A DNA stretch of 64,000 nt from Dicaeum eximium (GCA_013396995.1 VWZP01006003.1:1461213-1525212), one strand, 5' to 3'; counted from the first letter of the stretch, positions 13,670 through 26,700 are shown. Program-made: numbers and translations. The notes: a model not told the origin generated them from the letters alone.

Positions 13670-13807
13670 TTTCTCTGTGAGATCTCCTTGTAAAATGCTG
13701 ACTCTCTCTTTCAGGTCCTTAATGTCTTTCTTGTAGTTGTCGATCTCTTCCTGTTTTTCTCGTTCATCTCTGTCACGCTGCTCCTTTAAACGCTCAATGG
13801 TCTTTTC
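13667..13807 (-). CDS. ERC1: ERC1 exon H (47 residues, weak donor)
   Basis: Phase-0 exon of 141 nt: EKTIERLKEQRDRDEREKQE, then EIDNYKKDIKDLKERVSILQ and GDLTEKE. The acceptor is cttttgtcag|GAA. Human has ERTIERLKEQ and KVSLLQGDLSEKE, so the differences are conservative. The 3' boundary is fixed by frame and by homology with exon I, yet the donor is GAG|gttgac, which pairs with U1 only at the four central bases. No better in-frame donor was seen within the next ~80 bases. It is a highly charged, basic-acidic alternating coiled-coil segment. Confidence 0.94.
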
Positions 13808-14653
13808 CTGACAAAAGAAAGCACTCTGTGAAGGAAATCCCTCTCAGTCAATTCAGCTCCTGAGGCTTCTTATCACAACACTTCTGACACACTTGAAACG
13901 AGGAGAAAGGAGGAGAAGGAGTGTATTGCCATTTTCTTTTCTTTACAGTTGTGAAGATCCTCAAGAAAGAGAAAACTTGAGAAATCTATGGAATCATTGC
14001 TGTGAAATACCGGCACTGTGAATACTGGATTCAATACTGTGAATGTCTGTATCTCTGAATGTTCACAGATCTGTTACAATGCAACCCAATTCATCTGGTT
14101 TTGATCATCAAAATTAATCTAAACCAGGATGTATTACATATTGTTTCCTGACTTATTTAAATCTTATTTTTCTAAAATGTACAGTTAAATCAGTGGTTCT
14201 TCAGAGAAGAAGGGGTGTAGTGCCTATGTGACACTGGGATTTATATGCAGTAAGAAAAAGCAACAAAATAACTTTTTGGAACACCAGATATCAGTGGAGC
14301 TTTGGATATCTTGGAATCTGAAAGGATGCAAGAAAATTCCCCAACCTCAGGTAAAGTTTAACCACAGTTCATAGAATTTGACCGACTAAAGTGGCTGTAG
14401 CCCTGCTCCTCTGGGAGTCATGAAAAAACATATACAGTTATCCCAAGAATTGTGCCGCCAAACGAGAATGGGGACAGTCTGTCTCTGAGGCGGTTTCCTC
14501 CCGAAAATCGAGCATTAATTAATTAGAACAAGTCAGTTTAGCAGGATCGTCACTGCGCTCCCGCGCCGGGAACGCCGCCGGGCCCGCCTCAGCAGCGCGG
14601 CCTGCAGCGCCCTCTAGCGACGGACGGCCCCGCCGCGGCCGGGATGCGCACCC

Positions 14654-15692
14654 GGGCACGGCACCGGCATCGGGAACGGGCACGGGAACTGGATCGGGAA
14701 CGGGAACGGCATCGGGAACGGCATCGGCATCGGGAACGGGCACGGGAAAGGGCACGGGCACGGGCACAGGATCGGGAACAGGATCGGGAACGGGATTGGG
14801 ATCGGGAACGGGCACGGGCATGGCATCGGGAACGGGCACGGGCACAGGATCGGGATCGGGAATGGGCACGGGATGGAGAACAGGCACGGGGTCAGGATCG
14901 GGCACGGGAAGGGGCGCGGGCACAGGATTGGGAACAGGATCGGCATCGGGAACGGGCACGGGCATGGCATCGGGAACGGGCACGGGCATGGCATCGGGAA
15001 CGGGCACGGGCATGGCATCGGGAACGGGCACGGGCATGGCATCGGGAACGGGCACGGGCATGGCATCGGGAACGGGCACGGGAACGGGAATGGGATCGGG
15101 CACGGGAACGGGCATGGGATCAGGAATGGGATCGGGATCGGATAGGGGATCGCGAATGGGAACGGGCACGGGAACGGCATTGGCATCGGGCATGGGATCG
15201 GGAACAGGATCGGGATCGGGAATGGGCACGGGATGGAGAACAGGCACGGGGTCAGGATCGGGCACGGGAAGGGGCATGGGCACAGGATTGGGAACAGGAT
15301 CGGCATCGGGAACGGGCACGGGAACGGCATTGGCATCGGGCATGGGATCGGGAACAGGATCGGGATCGGGCACGGGAACGGGCATGGGATCAGGAATGGG
15401 ATCGGGATCGGATAGGGGATCGCGAATGGGAACGGGCACGGGAACTGGATCAGGCTTGAGCATGGGATCGGGGATGGGCACGGGATGGAGAACAGGCACG
15501 GGGTCAGGATCGGGCACGGGAAGGGGCATGGGCACAGGATTGGGAACAGGATCGGGATCGGGAACTGCATCGGGAACGGGCACGGGATCGGATACGGGAT
15601 CGGGAATGGGCACGGGAACTGGATCAGGCTTGGGCACGGGATCGGGAATGGGCACGGGATGGAGAACAGGCACGGGGTCAGGATCGGGAACC
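14654..15692. repeat. 1-kb CpG-rich hexanucleotide satellite (GGG every 6 bases)
   Basis: About 170 hexamers of the type NNNGGG on the plus strand, mainly atcggg, aacggg, cacggg and catggg. Nearly every unit starts a GGG triplet six bases after the last, and most carry a CpG. Higher-order copies exist: a 24-bp unit five times at 14945-15064, and a longer block (ggatggagaacaggcacggg and more) at 14872, 15232, 15484 and 15658, always offset by multiples of six. Because six is a multiple of three and the array has few stops, long Pro/Val/Asp, Gly/Thr/Ser and Arg/Glu/Ala frames are open on both strands; they are not genes. Confidence 0.95.
14945..15064. repeat. 24-bp unit, five perfect tandem copies inside the satellite
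   Basis: The unit is atcggg aacggg cacgg followed by gcatggc. Five copies are perfect, starting at 14945, 14969, 14993, 15017 and 15041, which points to recent local expansion. Confidence 0.9.
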
Positions 15693-15755
15693 GCCTTCGC
15701 AGGGGGCAGGAGTGGCAGGAACTCCCCGGGAGCTTGCAGCGCTTCCCACACTCAC

Positions 15756-15893
15756 TTTTTCTGCCAGCGCTTCCTCCAGCGTGGTCAAGGCAGTGTCAGT
15801 GTTCGTGGTGTCGGCCTGCAAGGATTTCACTCGATCCTTTAAGCTGCTCATCTGCTTCTCCTTGTCCCTCAACTGCTCTTGAAGGTTTTCGAT
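15756..15893 (-). CDS. ERC1: ERC1 exon G (46 residues)
   Basis: Phase-0 exon of 138 nt encoding IENLQEQLRDKEKQMSSLKD and onward to TTLEEALAEK. The acceptor is tattcaag|ATC and the donor AAA|gtgagt. The core RVKSLQADTTNTDTALTTLE is the family signature. Retention of the following intron would add 25 residues and then a stop. The exon lies only 63 bp from the start of a 1-kb CpG-rich hexanucleotide array, so its donor sits beside a strongly structured template; whether that affects splicing is inference. Confidence 0.97.
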
Positions 15894-16781
15894 CTTGAAT
15901 AAAAGAAGTCAATTTTAAGACAACAGCAAGGAAAACGGTCTAAAATCATCTTAGGGTATATTAAATGATTACGATTATTCTGAAAACAAATGAAGCCTAG
16001 TTCTTATAATCCTACCTCAAAACATCAAGTGATGTAACCAAACCCATCAAATAATGACAAGGAATCAGTAAACTTTCCAACAGTCAGGAATAAATTCAGA
16101 GCAAGCAAGTCTGAACAGTATTCACAAGAACAGCATGAAGAAAAGCTATTATTCCAAATTTCTGAGGATGTTGAGCACGGTGTCACAGAAGGATGATCAA
16201 CACATTAACAAAGAAACACTTTAAGGAAGGAAAGAAACGGACAAAAACCTTACTACATACGTAAACAAAAAAAAAAGCACTTGATAATTAAAAACTGGTG
16301 AAGAAGTATTATCTTAAGTATTTTGTTTTTGCTCCACTGGCAAGTTGCTTGTTCATCTTACACGGTGACTTGCTACATGATGGAGTATTACAAAGTGCCA
16401 TTCCCTGGGTGGAAAATTTATCAGCCTTGTTTTCTGTGGGTGTAGAATTTCATCTGTTTAGGAGTTCTGAATATATCTTTTGATACACTCAGAAGACCTA
16501 ATGCCAACCCCCTTTCATGCATATATACACATCAAAAGAAACAGACACATTAACATGATGATAATATGTCAAAACCAAATTTATCAACAAAGGAGTAAAG
16601 TGTACACAGATTTCTCAGTGGCTTTCCTCGTGTTGTTCTGACAAGTTCTTCTTGCATCACCAAATGCACATTAATGAATGACACGTGGCATGTAAGGTAC
16701 CCAACTCCACAGCACCTGTAGCAAGACTCTCTTTCAAAGACGTGTAAGAAATGCTGCAACCAGACAACCCCAAAGGCTACC

Positions 16782-16814
16782 TATTCATAATGATATTCCA
16801 TATTCATAATGATA
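16782..16814. repeat. 19-bp-period duplication
   Basis: tattcataatgata occurs twice, 19 bases apart. Confidence 0.85.
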
Positions 16815-18467
16815 AATTAAAGCATTAACTAGCCTTTTGTTTCACCTGTTGAACAGCAGTTAGCAGCTGCTTGGTTACTAGAAATACAGTAACAATACTC
16901 AGGTTTTACTCTTGAAACCTGGAAAAACACTTTCTGTGATTACAGAGCAAATGGCTCTGTGACAGGTGCACCACTACTTTGCTATCTGTATTTGAAATTA
17001 CATCTGGAACACAGTAGAACATGGGGATTGGTTTATCTTCATCGTTTGTTTCTATTAGAAAAAAAAGTATTAGACCTTGAAGTTATGCTCAAAACTGAAT
17101 TTCGGCACAACACTACAAAACAAAATTAAAGGCCACCAAAAAAACATAACCAGAGACATATCATGGCAGTCAGAAATAACTGTAAGAATCGAAAATTCCT
17201 TTTTTATACACTCATATCAGTTGTTTATTGCCTTGTCAGCACACACTTGTACCCCATGGAGCTTCAGAAAGAACCCCACTAGCTCTGATTGAAATGTTTT
17301 GGTGTCTGTAGGCAGGGCTGCCCAAGAGTGGCTGCTTTTGACTTCAGCAGCTCCCAGTGCCATCAGCTGTCTAGACAGGCTGGCTGTTTGGACAGCTAAC
17401 CATGAAAATGAGCTACAAAGAAGGCTGAGTTATTCTTAGGCTGGTGTTTACTTCTGGAGGAGAAACAGCCACCAAAGGCTCTGTCTGGCTGAGGAGGGGA
17501 TAGTGCACAGTGGCTTTCTGCTGGGAGCAAACCACACATGAGAGGCAGCTAAATAATTCCACTTCAGCACATATTAAGGTGCTTACCAAGGCAGCACAAG
17601 CATTTATTTGCACGGACCCAGTGTGCATTTTCATGTTTCAATTACACTGTTTGCTATGACCAGAGTAAGATGACAGGACTATGTATGACTGCTGCACCTC
17701 CCCACTGCAACTGCACCCTCTGGTATTAAAAAACACCCAAACCAAAAATGTGACATGTATGAAGTGTGAACCTGTCTATTCCTTCAGTCTACATGCATAT
17801 TTTTCAGTCTGGAGCAATGAATGGTGGGGTTTGTTTTGGGTATGCCAAAATATTCCCAGTCATATCTAGGCACTACCTAAAAAGCCCATTGTAGCTCCAG
17901 CTGTGCCTTTTGCAAGGTCAGATAACTGAAGGACCCGGCCCTTGCACTACAGAAAACTGCAACTGGCATTATGGGTCAAAACTGAAATATTTCTGTAAAA
18001 ATAGATGCAGAATTTCCCTATGAAATCACACTCAACAATAAATTGCCCTAATTCCATTTTTCTCCTAAATCTGCAATACTGTAACAAATAATAAGTATAG
18101 GCTCTCCACAATGATATAACCTGAAGAAGAAAGCAAACAGTCTCCACTCTGTCCATGTAGTTAATTAATTAAGAAATTTACTGTTATGTCCTTGCAAGTA
18201 GTTTGAGAATCCTTTCAAAAAAGAATAGACAATGCATTCCTTAAAAAAAAAAAAAAAAGCAGTTCTGAACAAATTCTCAAATAACTGATGAAAATTAACA
18301 GGTAACCAGAATAAGGTCTCTTTGCTACCCAAGAAAAGATGAAATAAACCTTAATGGAATCTCCAGTCCTTGTGGAACACTGAGAAGCACAAGGATTGAA
18401 TGAGCAGTTTATTCTTTAAATACTCAGAGGTGATAAATCTCCTCAGAAAGGCTCCAAAAACCTAAGG

Positions 18468-18633
18468 AATATATATATATATATCTGTATATATGTATGT
18501 GTATATATACATATACACATATATATGTATATGTATGTGTATATATATGTATATGTGTGTGTATATATACATATATATATATATATACACCCCTTATATA
18601 TAGTAATATATATATACACACACATATATATAT
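18468..18633. repeat. (TA)n/(TG)n microsatellite, self-complementary
   Basis: About 165 bases of alternating purine-pyrimidine: tatata mixed with tatgtg and tacaca. The TG- and CA-containing parts face each other, so the tract can fold into hairpins. It makes Tyr/Ile/His-rich frames on both strands. Confidence 0.9.
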
Positions 18634-21600
18634 TAAAGAAACCCCCAAAATAAAAATGAAACGTATATACTATTTTTAATTATTAACAATCTTTTTTTCT
18701 TGCCATATCTACTTATTCTGCAGGGTAAAGCCAGCAATCTATGGCTAAGTTAGCAACATTATCCTTAGTGTAAAGGTACACAAGGCTACACTGGCATCAT
18801 CTGCTCTGCACACTGATTTTCCTGTCAATAATGATTTACTGGAACATTTTTCCAACATTACCAGTTGTCAGGCACTATCATGTTTCAACTTGGGTGATTT
18901 CTTCTTAGTTGTGTGGAACTAATTATTTTGCCTTCCAGCCCTGAAGCACAGAGTAGAGGCAAGAGAAGCTTCCTCTGGCATTGTGCTCCAAAGACAAGGA
19001 AGCATTCTACTTCTTGCAAACACAGACTCAGTGAAAAGCCCACGCAAATGCAAATCAAAAACAGCCCGGGGTTCAAACGAAACACATCTAGTTAAATATC
19101 CATCAAGGCCACTAGATTCCCAGATTCCTCTAGTCAGAGGTTACTAGATACTGTGTATCATGCTTCTGCCAAGAAATTCTTCCATACAGTGTTCACCCTC
19201 TTGCCATGCCCTGGGGCATGAGGAAATGGAACACTTCAAAAACAATTTCTATTCTGTCAGTGACTTCTGAATACATTAAGTGGGTTTGTGGACTGGTCAT
19301 TAAAGCTCTTCCACGATCAATTTAACACTTGATAGTATTCCTTCAGTGTAGTACAGGAGAGGATGTGCAAAAGAGCATCTCACAGCTCTGTTTAGCTTTC
19401 CACTTTTTTGATCCTAACCTTCCCCTGCGGGGAGCAGCAATGTAAATAGGATCTCAATAATCAGAGGGGTTTCAGAAGGTTTCTATTTCATTCCTGTGGT
19501 ACAGCCATCCAAATAAACAACTTCATATAAGCTGTTACTTTTCCAAACAGTTCTTCCTTGGTTTTGTAAAGGCACCATTGGTCCCCCCAGCCCCACGGTC
19601 AGTGACCACAAGATGATGGATTATCACCAACCACAGGCAGAAATGTTTCTTTCACATCAGGAATACTAACATGGGGACAAAAGATGCATTTTTGGAAGGG
19701 AGAGTGGGTGAGTAAGCAGGCATGTGATGATAGAACAGCTACAGCTCTGTCTAGGTCAAGACACTCCCTTTAATGTAAAATCACTAATATAATAATAAAA
19801 ATTTGAGAGTCTGTAGTCATACTTGATTTGCTGGAGTCTCACAGTATTTGAGAAGCTTAAAAAGATGGTCTCGCATCAAAATCAAAATGACAACGTAACA
19901 GTTAAAACAGACATGACTGCATAAAAAACATTTTAAAAAATACTGCCGGGAGTAAAAAGGAAGAGGTTAGTGAGAGATCACCTGAAGTACTCAGAGACTG
20001 TTCAAGACAGCTGTACCAATGGTAATAATTTATAATATTTAGTAATATTACACTAATAATTTATAAAAAATATTAATTACAGTAATAATTTATAATACAT
20101 TATTAATTATTTCTGAAAGTCATGTTTTGGAGAACATAATGGAAGTATATAAGCAGATATTACTGGGGAGTTTTCTAAGATTAAGCTCCAGTTTTATCCA
20201 TGTCACACTGAAAACTTCACCTTTATAATTGTCTTCCTATTGCAAATCCTGCTAAAGTACCAGTAGAACAGTCCTGCATGAATTGCAAAGATGTGTATTT
20301 AATTTAGCATTAACAGATTCTGATGGTGTGAGAAGTAAGGTCAGTCACAGGAGTGAACATCACTCATATACTGTACTGAATCATCACACTGAAAGTAATG
20401 TTCTTGCTATTAATTTTAAAGGTTAAATTCCCAAGACTAGCAACAATGTGAAGCTTTAGGCAAAGCATGTCTTCTGGCAAGGATGAGATTTTTAAGTTGT
20501 TTTAAAGTTCAGGACAGATCAAACAATTTCCCTTTTTTTTTCAATAAGATTTTGGCAAATGCAAATCAGAGTTTCTTCCAAAGTTCTGCTGCACTCAGTA
20601 TGTTTTGTTTTTTTCACTTTTAGATCCAACCAATTGATATGATTATGGTCACACTGTTGTCAAGTTATATTCAGAGATTCTTGTTATTGAATCATCACAC
20701 TAAAACTCATTCCAGGGAACACTGGATTAATTTTTATTTTGCTTCCCAATAAAGATTTCTTTTTACTGCTCCTCTACTTCAGTGCTTACCTGAAACATTA
20801 CTGCCTTTGCAGCATGACACTCAAATATTGTGCACTTTGGAAATGTTCTGATGTTGCTGACTTTAACATGGTGGGATTTTGTAACACCTCAAACTGATAC
20901 AGGGAATCTTGGGCTAACAAAGGACCCTATAGCTACCTTAAGAAAGAGAACCAGGCTAGAAAGGGTGACAGCATAGAGGAGGACAGGAATAAAAGTGAAT
21001 TTTAAATGGCTAAATTCCACCATTCAGATGGTGTGATCTTACACAATCATATGTATGAACTGCTACATGGGGTCCAGTTAAAATTCAAAAGAGCTCCCAA
21101 TTAAAAAACCCCAAAGTTGCTTGCTTTTCCAGGTGATAAAATCTTCATGTCATTCTTACTCTTGTGATCTCCAATCTGCAAAAAGTCCTTTGAAATTAGC
21201 ATAAAGCTCTATAGAGTTTAGCTTTAAAAATAAAGCACTTTGTTGCTATGCAGCTTAGAAAGGACAAAGAATTTAGTTTTGTGATTTCTACTTAAAAGGA
21301 AAACCTCAACTGTCAAATAAATAAATGGTTCACAAACAGACACATTGGTACTGCTTCAAAAGGAAGCAACTTGCAGGCAGAGAAAAAAAATCTAGGAATT
21401 GCAGGACACTTCATGAAAGTGAAGCACTCTCTTTATTTCTGTACTCTCACATTCCCTATAACAAGCAGTATTTAAGCAGATCTTTCAAATCATATTCTCA
21501 GAATATTACTATCATGTTTGCAGACCTTCTCTTCTGCTAATAAATAGCTTGAATTTCCTTCAAACCTAACACAATCCTGTCACTAAAGTTTGCTTTTTCT

Positions 21601-23700
21601 GAAAACTGATACTGAGAGGAGTTTTTTTAACAAGTTTCTACAGATACTCCAGCACAATTCAAATGGGGGGGTTGGGGGGAGGAATAAAAATTAGGACCCC
21701 AAGAGTTAAAACTGATTTTTGAGTTGGTAAATGTCCTGAAATTCACATTTTCAGGGGAGCCAAAGTATATGTTGTTCTTAAGCATTGTCTCATTTCCAAA
21801 GCACTGCCTAGAAAATATTATGTATTAGCAATGACTCACATCCTCAGACAGCTGTAAACCAGTTAAATTTAGTTGTGGAATTGCTTCATTCTGAGGAGGT
21901 TCAATAACAACAACAGACTGACCCAGTTAAAAGCAAAGTGAATCAAAATCCTACCATGAACACTGATCAGTACAAGTCAGGGGTTTGACCTGAGAGGGAA
22001 GGCACTCTTTCCAGCCCACTGATACTGCCCATGTCTCAAAGCATACAGATATTAATATGAATGGACAATACTTTATGTAAAATGCAATCAAATAACAGAA
22101 GTATAAAACCTGGTCATCAGAGATTTGACTTGGCAATATGTGAGCCAGTTGGTTGGTTAAGTATGGTTAATTACATAATCCATTAAAAATTGTCTATCAT
22201 TTGTTTATCTTAGAGCTTCTCTGGGTGATCCCTTTTGTTGGTATTCATCAGGTAAGAGACTGCAGCCATTATCCACCACCAAGATTTCAACCTGGGCTGT
22301 CCATCAAGACAATTGCTTGGTTCCAACTTGAGTCCGATACTTTCGTTCCCACCAGTAATTCAAAACAAAACATTGCTACCATAAGTACCAAAACAAAATA
22401 GTTTAAACTCTGCTGCTCCTTCCTCTTCAATGAAATTTAATTATTACTCATTTATTTAATATATATTAAAATGTCATTATACTGAGAACCATAATTGAAA
22501 TAATCTGGTAATTAATTTCCCAATCTAATTACGAATAACATCCATTTTATTGAAATCCTGGCCTAATCATGCTAATTCTCCTTTCAGCTATGTCCTGACA
22601 TTATGAAGCAATCTCTAAGGCTGTGTTTTCCAGTTTTACTCCTACAACCTACCAAACATAAAAGGATTAAAAACCCAACTTTCTGGGGACATTTACTGTC
22701 TCCTGTTCCAAGTCTCTAAATAGGCTTTGACAAATATGTGCACAGATTTGACTTAGGAAAGCTCATTACAGAGAAAACATAAATACTATAAATTGGAATA
22801 ATTTCATATTGATGGATCCCAAATGTTCAAAGAAAGAAAAATCAGAAGTACTGTATTGTGCAAGGCTGATAAAACAAGGAGAAAAACTAGTAATTGTTAA
22901 GTTTCTTGCTACTCTGTTTTGTAAGAAGCAGAATAAAACTAACAAGTTGCGACATTGCTTTTAGAACATCTCAAGGTTCACAAGGTTTATGCGTAAAGTA
23001 ACACTTTAGAAGTGTAAAGTGAAAATGTTTCTGCACTAACAATTAAACTTCTTTACTTGGATAAACCATGTGCCATATTTCATTGATAATTACTGTGAAA
23101 GAAACAGTCCTGGTCCTGTGGAAACTTGATCTGTGTTACTCATCAATACTGATTTTGTTTTCCTGACTTGCCTGAGATTTTGGTTAGAGACACAGTACAG
23201 TGCTACATATCACACTCTCATGGCAGAAAAAAAAGTCGAGAAAAGACACAGAGAGAGGAAAAGCTGAACTCCTCAGAGCATTAAGAGAGCCAAGAATTGA
23301 AATAAGGGAGCAGAAAAGACCAGCCATTAAGGCAGACCAATGGATAAGATGGGAACATGGGATTTAATGCTGATTATAAAGGAAATCCTCACAGCAAACT
23401 AAACTCCATTTACATTATCATTTAGGCTCACTCAAGCAGAGGGCTGTACACCTTGAACAAAGTTTTTAAATTAAATTAGGATTTCAGACACTGAATTACT
23501 TTGCCCAAATCACTGATTAATTATGATCAAAGCCACACTGTAGGGTAAAGCTATCATCTGCCCTGAGGGAAGACCTCTGGAAAGGAGGGATGCTTCTAAT
23601 CCCAGTGTAAAACACAGCAAGTCAGCTGTGATTGTCCTGGAAAGGATATGGACTGATGAATAGCAAAGCATTAGAAAGTCATACTGTAAATACTAAATAT

Positions 23701-23725
23701 GAGTGAGTGAGTGAGTGAGTGAGTG
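23701..23725. repeat. (GAGT)6 microsatellite
   Basis: Six perfect gagt units plus one base. Confidence 0.95.
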
Positions 23726-26700
23726 TCTGTATTTTTCAGTATTTAGCTATCACTACTCTTACAGAATGACTTCAGAACACAATGATAGGTGACTAAATAT
23801 CAAACTCTCACATTAGTTAGTGCTCCATACTCATAAACCCCTAAGAATTTTAAGAAACTAATGTATTAAATTAGAATCATCATTTGCTGGAACCTCTTTG
23901 TCATGCAGAGGAGCATCCTAAGTATCAAATGCATGTTGTCCTGAGACAAAGGGACCTTAGTTTCTCTGCTGACACTACTCCATGCTGACCAGTTTTCTTA
24001 TCCTCTGGGTGAAATCACAGATTTGAAAGCTGTTACTGTACTTCTGCCTTATGACAGTCCTAAAGACTGTATAAATTTGTCAGAGACACAGCTTTGAAGA
24101 CTGTTTAGCATAGTGGGTTCAAAATTTCACTCCTGAATCCAATTGACTTAAACTAAAAAATTAGTCCTTCCCTGTTCTAGTGAAGATCCCTAAGTTGACT
24201 AACACAATCATTGATGTCTGTTCCAGACAGAGCTCAGACAAAACTCCCAAGGGCAGAAAACGCTGGTGACCAAAGCGCTGGAAATTGTGAAGCCTCGCAA
24301 GCCAGAGAGCAATAAAAAGCCATGTGAGGAAGACTGATGTAAGAACCTCAAAAATGGCACACATCCTTGCTTTTCCTGCCTCTTCAATCACAGGGAAGTT
24401 TGTGTTTGTCTTGCATGACAATGAATACACCAACAAAGCTTATTAGCTTTACCTTGCCAGAAAAACTACACGTTTAATTCCTAATGAAGGCAAGGGGTCC
24501 CAGAGCTGACTGTCTCCCCAGATCCCTTCAGGAAAGCAGAATTTGTCAGTCCCCCTACCTATGAGCAATGTCCCATCTTGCCAATCAAGAGGTTATCTCA
24601 AGAAAGACATAATATTAAAGTGACCTCTTCTCTTTGAGGGATACTAGAAAAGTTCCTTCCACATTGATGACTTATTTGCCATATTTGCTGAACTACAGAG
24701 CCAACATCACTAACCTCACAGGCCTGCTTGCTTTCTCTGTGTGAGCCTACTTATCTACAAGGCTTACTTCAGAAAAAAAAAACAATCAAGCACTTTAGTT
24801 ACTCAAGTCAACAGGCAAGATTCTTTAATAACATCATTATAAATGCAGAGAATATTCCTTACATTAGTTCTCAAAATAAGAAACTGACTTGCTATTTTTC
24901 ACACAGAGCAACATTTGATTTTTTAAAAGAATATTAGCATACATCTGGAAATATAGGTACATATGCTACATATAATCCAGATGTTTTTATTTTTACTGTG
25001 GCACCACAAAATGCTCAAAAGAAAAAGTAATATAAAAATAAAGAAGCACATTCTCCACTTAAAAATTCTAGATTATAACACAGGCAGGCATAAAACCTTA
25101 TTTTGAATCCAGTAGGTTTGTCTGCCATAGATGCCACAGTAGCAGCAGTGCACTAAAAATTATTCTAATAGCATAAATAGTATATTCCCTGGTTAAGTCC
25201 CTGGAGAACACACCTTGACCAGCACCTGCAAACTATGGACTATCTGCCATGGAAAATAGTGTCTCAAGCTAAGCTTGTGGACCTTTTAGGATCCATATTC
25301 CAATCAGAAAAATGTATGTTTTGAAATAGCTCAAAGGAATCAAAGATACCAAATTTTTGGGATGTTCCTGAAGCTGCTGTAACAAACTCTGTATGATAAT
25401 AAGCCACCTTTAAAACTCAACTAGCAAGGATCTTAAAAGTGATATGAAGAAACTATGCTATTCTCCTGCCCTAATATCATTTTATTAGTTGTACATTCAT
25501 GGAAGAAAAAAAAAACCCAAACATGACACACCATGTCACCAGAGCTGGGCTGCAATTACTCTGAAAGGTCTTAATGTCAGAGAACTGTAAAGTCAAAATA
25601 GAGGGGTAAGAATCCTATTTTGAAAGTGATCATGGCTCACTGTAAAATGAAAATAAATTCTGTGTTGTGTCCTAATTTTCTGTTTGAAAATTAAACAACT
25701 AATCTACCTGCATGTTAGGAATGAAAAAAAATCTGAAGTTACATAATGAAGCCTCTTCAGTCTTCTTTGGCACTTTCATTACTACCACAAGTAGAATTTT
25801 GAGAGAGATGAGGGATTAAAAGCCTGTCTAATTTTTCCTATTATTCTTATAACTGAAGACAATCCTATTATCTAAAAATCCCACCCCACATGGTAAAGCA
25901 ATTCTAGAAGTATACTGGAAAAAAGAGAAGCTATTGTAGCATCTTGGACACAAAGGGTAACTAATAAGCCAGAATAGTTTCTAGAAATTTCTAAAAGGCA
26001 CAAATTTCAATTCTGTCTTTTTCTGTGGTCGTCAGCAAACCTGTAACAGAAAGGTCTGAATGCAAGAAAAAGCAGCAGCAGAAGGGGTCTGATATCCCTT
26101 CAGGGACACAGAGACACAAGTTCCCCATGGCCCTCCAGGACACATCTTTGAGGTCATGTCTGTCAGATTTAATAAAAAAGCTGACACAAGCCTGTGGGGA
26201 CGTTTGGTCTTTTTTGTGGCATTTGGAATCCACTGAACTGGGTTTAGAACCAGTTCAGTGGCATGACCTGAGACCTGGAGTAAAAAGAGCAGAAGTACAG
26301 CTCTGACAGAGACTTACAGAAATACTCTTGCAATTGGGCTGGAGAAGCCCCAGAGCTCCTGAAGAAAAGTACCTACTTCATCAACTCTGGCTGAGCAGAA
26401 AGTGCAGCACATCCACTTTACCTCCCTGCAGAATCTGGGCTGCTAAACTGAGTCTGTATGCTGCTCCTCCTCAAATGCCCATGATTCAAGCACATTAAAA
26501 GCAGAGGATAAGCTTGCCCAAGGGAATGTTACAGAGGCAAAAAATCACCCAGTCTGAGACAGGAGGGCACATGCACACCTGCTTTGTAAATAAATTGTGC
26601 AGCCCATCTTTGCTGAGCTACTTTTTGCCCTTTTCTGCTGAGCTATTCTTCACTGTGTAGCTCACACAAATAGAGACTCACACTGCAAGTATGACCAAGC

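Larger units (their letters stand above)
13808..15755 (-). other. ERC1 intron G-H, 1.9 kb
   Basis: More than half of the intron is the hexanucleotide satellite annotated separately. The remaining ~850 bp toward exon H are AT-rich and featureless, except for a GC-rich shoulder at about 14545-14650. Confidence 0.8.

Noticed and set aside
14519..15751. 410-codon Pro/Val/Asp-rich frame on the minus strand, and large Gly/Thr/Ser and Arg/Glu frames on the plus strand
   Set aside because: They are produced by the six-base repeat, which stays open in several frames on both strands. The minus-strand frame is not in phase with ERC1 exon G.
15678..15755. Continuation of exon G past its donor (25 more codons)
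   Set aside because: The gtgagt donor and homology with exon H show this is intron; read-through would end at a stop.
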